Shown here: in pieces, positions 1 to 9,792 of the stretch | Numbering within the stretch: the first letter of the stretch is position 1 | Layout of the letters: every line of letters begins with the position of its first letter | Assembly (NCBI RefSeq): GCF_902167145.1 | Contig: NC_050101.1 | Span: forward strand, 178,370,428 to 178,434,427 | DNA: 64,000 bases | From: Zea mays | Lineage: Eukaryota > Streptophyta > Magnoliopsida > Poales > Poaceae | Direction of reading: 5' to 3' | Made by a program: the position numbers and the translations under genes | Notes under the pieces: generated by a model | What the model saw: only the letters and a program-made list of their open reading frames with translations | What the model was told of the DNA's origin: nothing | Databases searched by the model: none

Positions 1-3
1 TCT

Positions 4-320
4 AGCCCCTGTTTGTTTCAGCTTTTTAGAGCTTGTGGCCACCAAAAGCTGTTATGGACTGCCAAACACTTAACTTTTTAGTCGGCCTCTATAAAATTCG
101 TTTGGGTAAAAATCATTCAAAATCAACATAAACACATAATCGATTGAGTCGTTGCAATAGTAGGAATCTGTCACTTTCTAGATCCTGAGTCCTATGGACA
201 CCTTTATCTTCCTCCGCACGTAATCCTAATGATACTCAGATTTTCTACACAGCCAGATTCTCCCCACAATCAAATTCTCAGAAAAGCTGGTCAGAAAAAA
301 CCTAAACCAAACAGGCCCCT
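4..320. mobile_element. MITE-like element with CCTGTTTGG-type terminal inverted repeats
   Basis: The left end reads CCCCTGTTTGTTT and the right end, on the other strand, reads GGGGCCTGTTTGGTTT. The two ends are therefore imperfect inverted repeats around about 300 bp of non-coding DNA. Such ends are common in grass Tourist/PIF and hAT miniature elements. The left target site lies at the window edge, so the superfamily cannot be settled. Confidence 0.45.
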
Positions 321-450
321 AATGTGAGCATCCAATCATGCCAGGGTGGGCCTGCTGAACCTAGTACGGCTCTAATGTGGACAATCAATCACACAAGGTG
401 GATCTGCTCAACCTGGTCGAGGTCTGATGCGGACAATAATCACGTCCTAA
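319..450. repeat. Diverged tandem repeat, about 53-bp unit
   Basis: Three degenerate copies start at 319, 372 and 424. Each begins CTAATGTG or CTGATGCGG and runs on to similar CTGCTSAACCT blocks; the third copy is cut short. No coding potential is seen. Confidence 0.55.
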
Positions 451-559
451 AGGTCTATCTTGCGGGTTGGCACCCGAGATAGCAACAGATAAATAGCTAC
501 TATGTAATACTATCATATACCTATACACACAACGAAAAATAGCGCTATCGGGTCACTGA

Positions 560-1071
560 TATTCACTAGTGGTATGGATTTACCCCCGTACCCATACCAA
601 TATCATCCGTACCCACAAAAATTAAACATCTACAATATACAAATGTTAAGTACATCTAAATACCATTACAAAAAGTGTAGCATCATTCAATAATCTATTC
701 AAGAACACCATAGATAATTGGATAAAGTAGCAACACTATGATAGTACCACATAACACATTACATGATCATCAATATCAAATAGTTATTAAGCCTTCTATG
801 ATATTGTCGTCCAAAAGGTTGTTAAATAATAAAAAAAGATGGATGACTGAAGTCTAAATTCATGTTTTCAGGCTAAGTTTATATCGGGTATTTTATACCC
901 ACGGCTTATCACGTACAGGTGAGGACGGAACGTTCTAATATCCGTTTACCCACTGGGTGAATGTTTTTGCCCAATAAAAAACCTATGGATAGACAATTTA
1001 GCCCATATACATAACCTAATAGAGTAAATACCCATCAGGTATCGGGTCATGGGTACCCATTGCCATCTCTA
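560..1071. mobile_element. hAT-like remnant rich in GGGTACCC motifs
   Basis: The right edge reads GGGTACCCATTGCCATCTCTA, which on the other strand gives the TAGAGATGGCAA terminus common in plant hAT non-autonomous elements. Repeated GGGTA/TACCC words fill the interior. The left terminus is not clear, so the start is approximate. No ORF of note. Confidence 0.35.
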
Positions 1072-1296
1072 GTTGGCATGACTAGTGCTTCCTCTAGTCG
1101 ACGTGGATGACATGAGACCACAGCGACACTCAGCTAAGGACTTGTTCAGTTTGATGCTAATCCATGTGGATTGAATGTTATTGAGTCGGTTTAAATTTAA
1201 AATAAATTAAAAATCTATTTCAATACATCTTAATACTCTCCAATTCACGTGTAATAGAAATAACCGAAGTCAAAACTTCGGTCTATTTCCACCTTT

Positions 1297-1473
1297 TGGG
1301 CCTCGGTTTGATCGTCAGTTAAGGCACAGCTGAAAGGGTCAAACACTTCCGGCCCAATTTGCCAGCCCATTGATTGCGCAATGGCCGCACGGCCGTTCCA
1401 GTTCCTCCTCCCGTTCCACCTGACCAGCTCCGGCTCCTCTTCTATTTATACCTCGCAACCCCGAAACCCTAAA
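1297..1473 (+). promoter_or_regulatory. Ribosomal-protein-style promoter: site II motifs, TATA box and telo box
   Basis: Site II-like elements are present: TGGGCC at 1297-1302, GGCCCA at 1351-1356 and AGCCCA at 1364-1369. A TATA box (TATTTATA) lies at 1443-1450 and a telo box (AAACCCTAAA) at 1464-1473. This order is typical of plant genes for ribosomal proteins, translation factors and snoRNA hosts. Transcription would start near 1475. No matching coding exon is recognised downstream, so this is either an orphan promoter, the start of a gene with unrecognised exons, or a non-coding host gene. Confidence 0.5.
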
Positions 1474-1580
1474 GCCCGCACTCGCCGCCGCCATCTGCAT
1501 CTACCTCCTCGTCATGTTTGGTTTCAGAGATCCGCCACTTTCCTCTGCGTTTTTTTTCGGGATCCTTTTGTCTTTCCATG
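1474..1580 (+). other. Putative 5' leader ending in ATG followed directly by a splice donor
   Basis: This is a pyrimidine- and GC-rich leader after the TATA and telo boxes. At 1578-1580 an ATG is followed at once by GTAGGG, a plausible 5' splice site. A first intron right after the start codon is common in plant ribosomal protein genes. No second exon can be named, so the exon call is inference. An earlier ATG near 1515 opens a short unrecognised frame. Confidence 0.3.
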
Positions 1581-2923
1581 GTAGGGTGCGATGACGAGGT
1601 ACACACAACCCTGATCAATCGCCTCCGATGGCGATCTGATGTTCACCTTTTACCTTTGGTTCGTATTCGCTGAGCATCCGATCTTCTTCATCTATCGAGG
1701 CCAGCATTTTTTGTTTCTTTTTTTTTCTTGCTCGGTTTGCTTTGGATCGAGGGACCTGGGGATCCGCCGCCCTTCTTCGTGCGGCGTCATCCAGTTTTTA
1801 CCCCTCGAATACGGCTTGCAGGCGCGTCCTAGCCATCTCGCTCTCTGCATAATCCTCTGCGAGACCCGGGCTCGTATGCCACATTCGTCGTTGTCAAACT
1901 AAACAAAAAAAATAGGCTTTTGTCGCGAAGATCCCAGCAGAGAGGTGCGCTGATGCCTCCCTAACAATCATAATCTTCGCAGAGAAACGCTCATGATCCG
2001 TGGTTTCGTGGATGTGTGATTTGGATTTTTGTTCCATTACATCTGTTTCCACGGCGACATTTTCATGATTACTGCAGCGAACTGAACGAGGGACCTATGG
2101 ATGGACTGCTCTTTGTCCGTGTTGTGCCGTCCAAGTTTGCCTTCGGATAGTAAAACCAGCAATCTGGTCACGAGATCTCGCAAGCCTTTTCATGTTTGTG
2201 GGAATGGTGTGCCAATTTGCCAAATTTTGGGTTTCTATCGTTATCTTCATAGGTCGTAATTTTGCCAGGATATAGCGCCGGAACCCCATACTGAGGTCGT
2301 CGTTATTGCAGTCATAAGCGACGATGAAACTTTGAACAGACCAGAATGTTCTTGCAGTCACAAGTGGTTGTCTAAATTTGGATATTGAACAGAATTACTT
2401 CCAGTTGAACCTACCGCTTCAACAATTGGCATACTTGCCTGAGTGGCTAACGATCCATGCAATACTGCACTATTATTAATTGGAGCCCGAGACACCACCT
2501 CAAATTTCATAACGTCGCTATAAAAACAAATATTAGTTTTCACAATAATGAAGACTATAAAATACTTTTAATGCCTAGTTTTATTATTCTAAAAAATAGT
2601 TTAAAACAATCTCTAAGTACATATATAAGTCACCTAAATATAACATTATGAAAGACAATTTGAAATACTTTTAGTGATTTTATAAATTGTGCTATGTTCT
2701 AGAAAATCATGATGCATTATTGTCTAAAGGGTAGTATGTTTGTTTATTGTATAGATTATATAATGTAGCTTATAAATAATTTAAGAGAAATAAACAACAA
2801 AGATTATAACTGGTAGCTCTTTGGCTCTGACTTTTTTAAACGACTAATTATAAAAAGAATATAAAGTAGTCCTTTTTGTACTACAAAGAATCCATAAATG
2901 GCTCTAGATCTATGATAAGATAT
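1581..2923. other. No recognisable gene
   Basis: The first part (to about 2450) has moderate GC and intron-like T-rich tracts downstream of the candidate leader. The second part is AT-rich. I searched by eye for box C/D and H/ACA snoRNA patterns and found only weak single-box matches. Confidence 0.5.
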
Positions 2924-3245
2924 TGTCGGAGAGGAAAATCTCCGGCTGGGCGGCAGAACGCACCCGTCCTAAATTTTAAGATGAGGAGGGTCTAAGCGTT
3001 TTGACTGTCTATTGGGAGATAGATGATAGCGAGTGTACACGAAGATTTAGAGTGGTTTACGCCGTGGGAGCGTAATACCATACTCCACTGTCTGTGTGTT
3101 GTATTGAGTCTGAGAGCTTGAGCGCTTGTGAGCCCGTCTGAGGGTTTGAGTAAACTTGAGAGTTTGCCTTGTAATGTTGTGTGACTTCTGATTTATAGCT
3201 CAAGGGAGGCACATACAAGAATCCTGAGCCCTGACATGTAGGCTT

Positions 3246-3363
3246 AGGAACATAACGGAAGGAACACATTATAGGAGTAACTAATGCAAGTAACGCTTGG
3301 GCTCAGGAACATAACGGAAGGAACACATTATAGGAGTAACTAATGCAAGTAACGCCTGAGCAA
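3246..3363. repeat. 59-bp tandem duplication inside the solo LTR
   Basis: Two adjacent copies (3246-3304 and 3305-3363) begin AGGAACATAACGG and are nearly identical until their last few bases. The duplication is young compared with the decayed surroundings. Confidence 0.85.
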
Positions 3364-3489
3364 TCTCCTGGTGCCATGATGTTCGCAGTCCACGCAGTAT
3401 TGATATGCGGTGACTGCTTCCTTGGTAACGTGCGAGTAATGATGAGCGTAGTGCACGTGGCAGTATGAGTGTTGTCTGCCAGTGGAATT

Positions 3490-3660
3490 GACAGGCACGC
3501 CGCCTGCGGAATGGACATGTCGCCGCCTGCCAGGGGAATGGACAGGTCACCGCATGCCAGGGGAATGGACATATCTCAATAAATGCAGAGGCGGCACACT
3601 GCCTGCCAGTGGAATGGACAGACGACGCGCCTTATCCTCAATAAATGCAGAGGCCGCGTA
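3490..3660 (-). repeat. Dispersed short repeats in the solo LTR
   Basis: Words of the type GCCAGGGGAATGGACA recur near 3493, 3510, 3529, 3556 and 3604. AATAAATGCAGAGGC recurs near 3578 and 3641. They form an irregular repeat field that may be a U3 regulatory region. Confidence 0.6.
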
Positions 3661-4208
3661 GCTCAGAGGCATTACGTCAGGCTCCACCCATTGGCTTACG
3701 TCACGTGTGGTAGGCCACGCGACAGCATTGAGTCTTCGCTTGGGCGGGGAGCAGAAGCGTATACGATAAGGTCCGGACACGTGTCGGCTCTGGACCCCCG
3801 CCTGGCCTTGATTAAGGCCTGGGTATTCTCTGTCCCAAAATCCCGGGACCCTGCTGTGAGCGGCCCGGACCCCACACAGAGGGGTCCGGATCCCATCCTA
3901 GGGGTCCAGTTTGCGCCCGTGGAGGTACTGGACCTTACCCGGAGGCCCAGTCTGTATATACAGGGGTCCGACACTTTCCCATGGGGGTCCGGACTCACTG
4001 TTGACACCTTTGAGTATATCTTCTTCTCTGGCCACATGGTGGGGTCGGGTGCTGTTGCTGGCCCAGAGTAGTCACTCGAAGCTGGGGACTGGGGTGAGTC
4101 ACGGCCTGGCCCCACGCACAGCTCCTTTACCACGTGACCAAAGATAGCCGCGTGGGTACTGTGTCTTCATACAGTAGTTAGGGGTACCCCTGTTTTAGGG
4201 TACCGACA

Positions 4209-4880
4209 AATATGTTTTTAATGATTTACAAAATGACTTTAGCTCTACTAAAAAGTTACTTTTTTGGAAAAGCTAAAGTTAGCGTTGTTTTTGAGTAAGC
4301 AAGAGTTCTATCAAACATACCTTTATTAGATGGATTATATAAGGAGATCATTGTGTGCTTATCTAATGTATTAGATGAATGTTCGTGCGTTGCTATGGAG
4401 TGAACACGTTATGAAAGATATATTGAAATTCAAAAAGATTAGTCAGCCGATATTTTTTATTTAAAGCTTGCTCAACATGTACAAATCTTGATAGTATGAT
4501 ATGTTTGGTATAGTATGGACGAGAGAAATCTTCATAGTAATGAAATTGTAGATTGTTGTTTTATATTGTCAGGGCACCTGAGATTCATGCCCTTAAATGT
4601 GTAGCCGTGGTGGAATGTTTGTAGCCTTTTCCGATTTTACAATATACCTAACTATATCTTTAGAGCCTGTTTGGTTCCTAAGAAATGGTCACCCGTAACT
4701 ATTCCTAGCCAGATTATTTGTCTAATTAATATAGGGTTTGATGAACTGGAACAATTTTGAGGTGAATTTCGGCTCAAACGAACATGTCCTTATTGATTTA
4801 GCTAGAGAGATGCGAGGAAAACACTTGTTAGTATTGTGACTTTGGTGGTGGTGGACAGAATAGACACATAGGAAGGCACA
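4209..4880. other. No recognisable gene
   Basis: AT-rich DNA. A block near 4664-4790 begins AGCCTGTTTGGTTCC and ends with a CTCAAACGAACATG-type inverted word, suggesting a decayed MITE. Nothing else can be supported. Confidence 0.4.
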
Positions 4881-5274
4881 TCAGAGGTGGCACTGGAGCC
4901 GATGTTGATAATGTGCAAATGGTGTCACACTTCCTCTCGAGTCTCGACCATGCCTGGCAGCACAACACGCGTGACCCGCGTGACGCCCTGGACGTTGACC
5001 TAGATCAGGCGACACATGAGCTCCTCGTCCACCTCGTGGAAGTAGCGTATGTACGGATAAGACAACTCGTCGTGGCCCTGGATGTACGAATAAGACAACT
5101 CGTCGTGGCCCTGGATGGAGTCTTGAGCGCCTCGACGTCGGCCACGAGCCCCTCGAGTTCCTTATCAGAGGTGCGAGCATCGAGGAGGAGGCAAATGGTG
5201 AAGGTGAGGGAGGGGACCATGGGGGTCTGTCATGGCGGGGCAGGGGGTCGGGGAGGCAGGGGCAACACGCGAGG
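4881..5274 (-). pseudogene. Gene-like GC-rich fragment of unknown function
   Basis: Codon-like GC-rich sequence on the minus strand. One frame reads MVPSLTFTICLLLDARTSDK and continues into a Glu/Leu/Val-rich stretch. After a frame change another reads GHDELSYPYIRYFHEVDEEL, which looks like genuine coding sequence. The frame change and an in-frame stop show it is not intact. I cannot name the family. GC-rich sequence at 34908-35034, beyond the nested block, may be the other side of the same locus before insertion. Confidence 0.4.
5051..5116. repeat. 33-bp tandem duplication in the gene fragment
   Basis: Two copies, 5051-5083 and 5084-5116, differ at one base (GTACGGATAAG versus GTACGAATAAG). 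The unit is 11 codons long, so on the minus strand it repeats a GHDELSY peptide in frame. Confidence 0.9.
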
Positions 5275-5726
5275 TGTCACACCCGGTTTTAAGGGCATAC
5301 ACGTGTGCGTCTCATATGTGCGCCAAACAAGATCAACACATACAATGTGTATAGTGACAAATGTCATAATTTTTATTATATAATGAAAATGTCTTACAAA
5401 ATAACTGATAATAAATAACGTGAACTAATATTATTATCCCTCGGTGCCATTAAGCTGACAGGGAGAAGACACATAGATCTCGTCATAGTAGTCCTCTGGG
5501 GGCACCTGCTCTTCACCTGAGGGGTTATTGCAAGGGTGAGCTCACAAATGTTAATCGCTCAACAAGTTTGGGGAATAATGTGCATGAGCTCACTTACGGT
5601 GGGGCTCATATGTAGTGTAAGGCTGATCAACAAATAATGGTTAAAGCATTGCTTTTAATAAGTTGGTCAAAATTTTATCAACAATTACTAAAAAAGTGTA
5701 TATCATCTCAATAAAATAAGAGATAG
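5275..5726 (-). mobile_element. Remnant gypsy LTR, 3'-end portion (oldest layer of the nest)
   Basis: It begins TGTCACACCCGGTTTTAAGG on the plus strand, which is the 3' end of a minus-strand LTR of the Tekay/Del style. It aligns by eye, in the opposite orientation, with 17240-17728. The matching 5' end of this LTR is proposed at 34907 (GGGCATTACA). Flanking pentamers are CGAGG (5270-5274) and CGATG (34908-34912), one mismatch apart. The Opie-like element starts immediately after 5726. Confidence 0.55.
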
Positions 5727-5927
5727 TGAAAGGGAGATAGGCTTACACCTATTTTCCTAATTGATTTTGGTGGTTGAATTGCCCAACACAAATAATTGGA
5801 CTAACTAGTTTGCCCTATTGTATAGATTATACAGGTGTAAAAGGTTCACACTTAGCCAATAAAAAGATCAAGTATTGGATTTCAACAAAGGAGCAAAGGG
5901 GCAACCGAAGGCACCTCTGGTCTGGGG

Positions 5928-6405
5928 GCACCGGACTGTCCGGTGCACCAGAGGACTCCAACTCAAACTTGCCACCTTCGGGAATTTCCAGAGGCACTCC
6001 GCTATAATTCACCGGACTGTCCGGTGTACACCGGACAGTGTCCGGTGCTCCAAGGAAGAGCGGCCTCCGGAACTCGCCAGCCTCGGGAAAACGCAGCGGC
6101 TGCTCCGCTATAATTCACCGGACATGTCCGGTGTACACCGGACTGTCCGGTGAACCAGCAGAGCAACGACTACTTCGCGCCAACGGTCACCTGCAGGCGC
6201 ATTTAATGCGCGCCAGAAGCGCGCAGAAGTCAGGCACGCCCATACTGGCGCACCGGATATTGAACAGTTCATGTCCGGTGTGCACCGGACATCCAGGCGG
6301 GCCCAGAAGACAGAAGCTCCAACGGTCGGAATCCAACGACATTGGTGACGTGGCTGGCGCACCGGACATGTCCGGTGTACACCGGACTGTCCGGTGCACC
6401 ATACG
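5928..6405 (+). repeat. CACCGGAC palindrome array in the LTR U3
   Basis: Repeated palindromic words CACCGGACTGTCCGGTG and CACCGGACATGTCCGGTG occur near 5930, 6010, 6117, 6260, 6285 and 6360, often as back-to-back inverted pairs joined by GTA. They lie upstream of the TATA box, where regulatory repeats are expected. Palindromes of this type are known from Sirevirus LTRs. Confidence 0.85.
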
Positions 6406-6445
6406 ACAGACAGCCTCCACCAACGGTCATGTTTGGTGGTTGGGG

Positions 6446-6454
6446 CTATAAATA
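6446..6454 (+). promoter_or_regulatory. TATA box of the 5' LTR promoter
   Basis: CTATAAATA lies in GGGGCTATAAATACCCC. Transcription would begin about 25-30 bp downstream, near CATTCATTGCATCC. The equivalent site in the 3' LTR is near 14630. Confidence 0.8.
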
Positions 6455-7015
6455 CCCCAACCACCCCACCATTCATTGCATCCAAGTTTTCCAGCTTCCA
6501 ACCACTATACAAGAGCTAGCATTCATTGCAAAGCACACCAAAAGAGATCAAATCCTCTCCCAACTCCTCACAAAGCCTTAGTGACTAGAGAGAGTGATTT
6601 GTAGTGTTCATTTGAGCTCTTGCGCTTGGATCGCTTATTTTCTTTCGCATTCTTTCTTGTGATCATACTCACTTGTAATTGAGGCAAGAGACACAAATTG
6701 TGTGGTGGTCCTTGCGGGAAGTTTGATTCCCAAGTGATTTGAGAAGAGAAGCTCACTCGGTCCGAGGGACCGTTTGAGAGAGGGAAGGGTTGAAAGAGAC
6801 CCGTCCATTGTGGCCTCCTCAACGGGGAGTAGGTTTGCGAGAACCGAACCTCGGTAAAACAAATCCTTGTGTCTCACCGCTTTACTCGCTTGCGATTTGT
6901 TTTACACCCTCTCGCGGACTCAGTTTTATTTCTAACGCTAACCCGGCTTGTAGTTGTATTTATATTTGTAAATTTCAGTTTCGCCCTATTCACCCCCCTC
7001 TAGGCGACTATCAAT

Positions 7016-7027
7016 TGGTATCAGAGC
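7016..7027 (+). other. Primer binding site for initiator tRNA-Met
   Basis: TGGTATCAGAGC starts 2 bp after the 5' LTR end and is complementary to the 3' end of plant initiator methionine tRNA. It primes minus-strand DNA synthesis. Confidence 0.9.
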
Positions 7028-7061
7028 CCGGTGCTTCATTAGAGCCTAACCGCTCGAAGTG

Positions 7062-9779
7062 ATGTCGGGAGATCACGCCAAGAAGGAGATGGAGACCGGC
7101 GAAAAGCCCACTACAAGCCACGGGAGCGCTTCATCGGAAGAGTCCCGCACCAAGAGAAAGGAGAAGAAAGACTCCTTAAAAGGGAAGGAGAAGAAGAAGG
7201 ACTCCTCCAAAGGGAAGGAGAAGAAATCTTCTTCACACAAAGAGAAGAAGGAGAAATCCTCTTCTCACAAGCCTCGTCGGAGTGGGGACAAGAAAAAGAA
7301 GATGAGGAAAGTGGTCTACTACGAGACCGACTCTTCATCAACATCCACCTCCAGCTCCGACGTGGCGTCCTTCACTTCTAAGCGCCAAGAGCGCAAGAAG
7401 TATAGTAAGATTCCCCTACGCTACCCTCGCATTTCTAAACATACACCTTTACTTTCCGTCCCATTAGGCAAACCACCAACATTTGATGGTGAGGATTATG
7501 CTAGGTGGAGTGATTTAATGCGATTTCATCTAACCTCACTCCACAAAAGTATATGGGATGTTGTTGAGTTTGGTGCACAGGTACCATCCGTAGGGGATGA
7601 AGACTATGATGAGGATGAGGTAGCCCAAATCGAGCACTTCAACTCTCAAGCAACAACAATACTCCTCGCCTCTCTAAGTACAGAGGAGTATAACAAAGTG
7701 CAAGGGTTGAAGAGCGCTAAGGAGGTTTGGGATGTGCTCAAAACCGCACACGAAGGAGATGAGCTGACAAAGATCACCAAGCGGGAGACGATCGAGGGGG
7801 AGCTCGGTCGGTTCCGGCTTCGCAAAGGGGAGGAGCCACAAAACATGTACAACCGACTCAAGACCTTGGTGAATCAAGTGCGCAACCTCGGGAGCAAAAA
7901 GTGGGATGACCACGAGGTGGTTAAGGTTATTCTAAGATCTCTTATTTTCCTTAACCCTACTCAAGTTCAATTAATCCGTGGCAACCCAAGATATACACTA
8001 ATGACCCCTGAGGAAGTAATCGGGAATTTTGTAAGTTTTGAGTGCATGATCGAAGGCTCAAGGAAGATCAACGAGCTTGATGATCCCTCCACATCCGAAG
8101 CTCAACCCATCGCATTCAAGGCGACGGAGGAAAAGAAGGAGGAGTCTACACCAAGTAGACAACCAATCGACGCCTCCAAGCTCGACAATGAGGAAATGGC
8201 GCTCGTCATCAAGAGCTTCCGCCAAATCCTCAAACAAAGGAGGGGGAAAGACTGCAAGCCCCGCTCCAAGAAGGTTTGCTACAAATGTGGTAAGCCCGGT
8301 CACTTTATAGCCAAATGTCCTATTTCTAGTGACAGTGACAGGGGCGATGACAAGAAGGGCAAGAGGAGAGAAAAGAAGAGGTACCACAAGAAGAGGGGCG
8401 GCGATGCCCACGTGTGCCGCGAGTGGGACTCCGACGAGAGCTCCACCGACTCCTCCTCCGACGAGGACGCCGCCAACATCGCCGTCACCAAGGGACTCCT
8501 CTTCCCCAACGTCGGCCACAAGTGCCTCATGGCAAAGGACGGCAAAAAGAAGAAGGTTAAATATAAATCCTCCACTAGATATGAATCCTCTAGTGATGAA
8601 AATGTTAGTGATGAGGAAGATAACTTGCGATCTCTTTTTGCCAACCTCAACATGCAACAAAAAGAGAAACTTAATGAATTGATTAGTGCCATTCATGAAA
8701 AGGATGATCTCTTGGACACCCAAGAGGACTTCCTTATTAAAGAAAATAAGAAGCATGTTAAGGTTAAAAATGCTTATGCCCTAGAAATAGAAAAATGTGA
8801 AAAATTGTCTAGTGAGCTAAGCACTTGCCATGAGACTATAGACAACCTTAGAAATGAGAATGCTAATTTGTTAGCTAAGGTTGATTCTCATATTTGTAAT
8901 GATTTAAGTTCCAATCCTAGAGATAATAATGATGATTTACTTGCTAGGATTAAAGATTTGAACATTTCACTTGCTAGCCTTAGAAATGAAAATGAAAAAT
9001 TGCTTGCTAAGGCTAAAGATTTTGATGTTTGCAATGTTACTATTTCTAACCTTAGAAGTGAAAGCGGCATATTACATGCTAAGGTTGTAGAATTAAAATC
9101 TTGCAAAACTCCTACATCTATAGTTGAGCATGTATCTATTTGTACTAGATGTAGAGATATTGATGTTGATGCTATTCATGATCACATGACTTTAATTAAA
9201 CAACAAAATGATCATATAGCAAAACTAGATGCTAAAATTGCCGAGCATAACTTAGAAAATGAAAAATTTAAATTTGCTAGAACTATGCTCTATAGTGGGA
9301 GACGTCCTGGCATCAAGGATGGCATTGGCTTCCAAAGGGGAGACAACGTTAAACTTAATGCCCCTCCTAAAAGATTGTCTAATTTTGTAAAGGGCAAGGC
9401 TCCCATGCCTCAGGATAACGAGGGTTACATTTTATACCCTGCCGGTTATCCTGAGGACAAAATTAGGAGAATTCATTCTAGGAAGTCTCACTCTGGCCCT
9501 AACCATGCTTTTATATATAAGGGTGAGACATCTAGCTCTAGGCAACCAACCCGTGCCAAGTTGCCTAAGAAGAAAACTCCTAGTGCATCAAATGAACATA
9601 GCCTTTCATTTAAAACTTTTGATGCATCTTATGTGTTGACTAACAAATCCGACAAAGTAGTTGCCAAATATGTTGGGGGCAAGCACAAGGGGTCAAAAAC
9701 TTGTGTTTGGATACCCAAAGTTCTTGTTTCTAATGCCAAAGGACCCAAAACCATTTGGGTACCTAAAGTCAAGAACTAA
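7062..9779 (+). CDS. gag: Gag polyprotein of the Opie-like Sirevirus
   Basis: A 905-residue open frame. I place the start at the ATG at 7062; the codon before it is GTG. The N-terminus (about residues 5-90) is Lys/Ser-rich and low complexity. The middle (about 130-340) is the copia gag region, with motifs such as PPTFDGEDYARWSD and KEVWDVLKTAHEGD. A CX2CX4HX4C zinc knuckle, CYKCGKPGHFIAKC, lies at about residues 406-419. It is followed by a basic and acidic linker and a long coiled-coil-like Asn/Lys/Leu-rich region (about 520-740). The extended C-terminal part is typical of Sirevirus gag. Gag would form the cytoplasmic virus-like particle. No internal stop is seen. The stop TAA lies just before pol, which is in the next frame. 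Confidence 0.92.
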   Translation: MSGDHAKKEMETGEKPTTSHGSASSEESRTKRKEKKDSLKGKEKKKDSSKGKEKKSSSHKEKKEKSSSHKPRRSGDKKKKMRKVVYYETDSSSTSTSSSDVASFTSKRQERKKYSKIPLRYPRISKHTPLLSVPLGKPPTFDGEDYARWSDLMRFHLTSLHKSIWDVVEFGAQVPSVGDEDYDEDEVAQIEHFNSQATTILLASLSTEEYNKVQGLKSAKEVWDVLKTAHEGDELTKITKRETIEGELGRFRLRKGEEPQNMYNRLKTLVNQVRNLGSKKWDDHEVVKVILRSLIFLNPTQVQLIRGNPRYTLMTPEEVIGNFVSFECMIEGSRKINELDDPSTSEAQPIAFKATEEKKEESTPSRQPIDASKLDNEEMALVIKSFRQILKQRRGKDCKPRSKKVCYKCGKPGHFIAKCPISSDSDRGDDKKGKRREKKRYHKKRGGDAHVCREWDSDESSTDSSSDEDAANIAVTKGLLFPNVGHKCLMAKDGKKKKVKYKSSTRYESSSDENVSDEEDNLRSLFANLNMQQKEKLNELISAIHEKDDLLDTQEDFLIKENKKHVKVKNAYALEIEKCEKLSSELSTCHETIDNLRNENANLLAKVDSHICNDLSSNPRDNNDDLLARIKDLNISLASLRNENEKLLAKAKDFDVCNVTISNLRSESGILHAKVVELKSCKTPTSIVEHVSICTRCRDIDVDAIHDHMTLIKQQNDHIAKLDAKIAEHNLENEKFKFARTMLYSGRRPGIKDGIGFQRGDNVKLNAPPKRLSNFVKGKAPMPQDNEGYILYPAGYPEDKIRRIHSRKSHSGPNHAFIYKGETSSSRQPTRAKLPKKKTPSASNEHSLSFKTFDASYVLTNKSDKVVAKYVGGKHKGSKTCVWIPKVLVSNAKGPKTIWVPKVKN

Positions 9780-9792
9780 ACTTGTTTTGTAG

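Larger units (their letters stand above)
2924..4208 (-). mobile_element. Solo LTR of a gypsy-type retrotransposon
   Basis: The segment starts TGTCGGAG and ends GGTACCGACA, with no internal region beside it. Flanking pentamers are GATAT (2919-2923) and AATAT (4209-4213), a target-site duplication with one mismatch. The minus strand begins TGTCGGTACCCTAAAACAGG, a style of LTR start seen in grass gypsy elements, so the minus orientation is preferred. A TATATA tract near 3954 could be its promoter. ORFs here are by-products of GC-rich LTR sequence. Confidence 0.7.
5727..7013 (+). repeat. 5' LTR of the Opie-like element
   Basis: Starts TGAAAGGGAGATAGGC and ends CTCTAGGCGACTATCA (1287 bp). It is very similar to 13868-15191. 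The clearest difference is about 40 bp of extra CACCGGAC palindrome in the 3' copy near 14070-14135. Confidence 0.92.

Noticed and set aside
1585..2060. Box C/D or H/ACA snoRNA candidates downstream of the orphan promoter
   Set aside because: Only single loose matches to ATGACGA, CTGA or ACA were found, without the required spacing or terminal stems.
5875..6512. Overlapping ORFs on both strands with repeated CTP/VRCTPD peptides (also 14016-14669)
   Set aside because: They come from CACCGGAC palindromes in the Sirevirus LTRs, are not conserved in frame, and lie upstream of the LTR TATA box.
8058..8756. 232-codon minus-strand ORF
   Set aside because: It is antisense to the zinc-knuckle and linker part of gag, and its hydrophobic composition mirrors Lys/Glu codons on the other strand.
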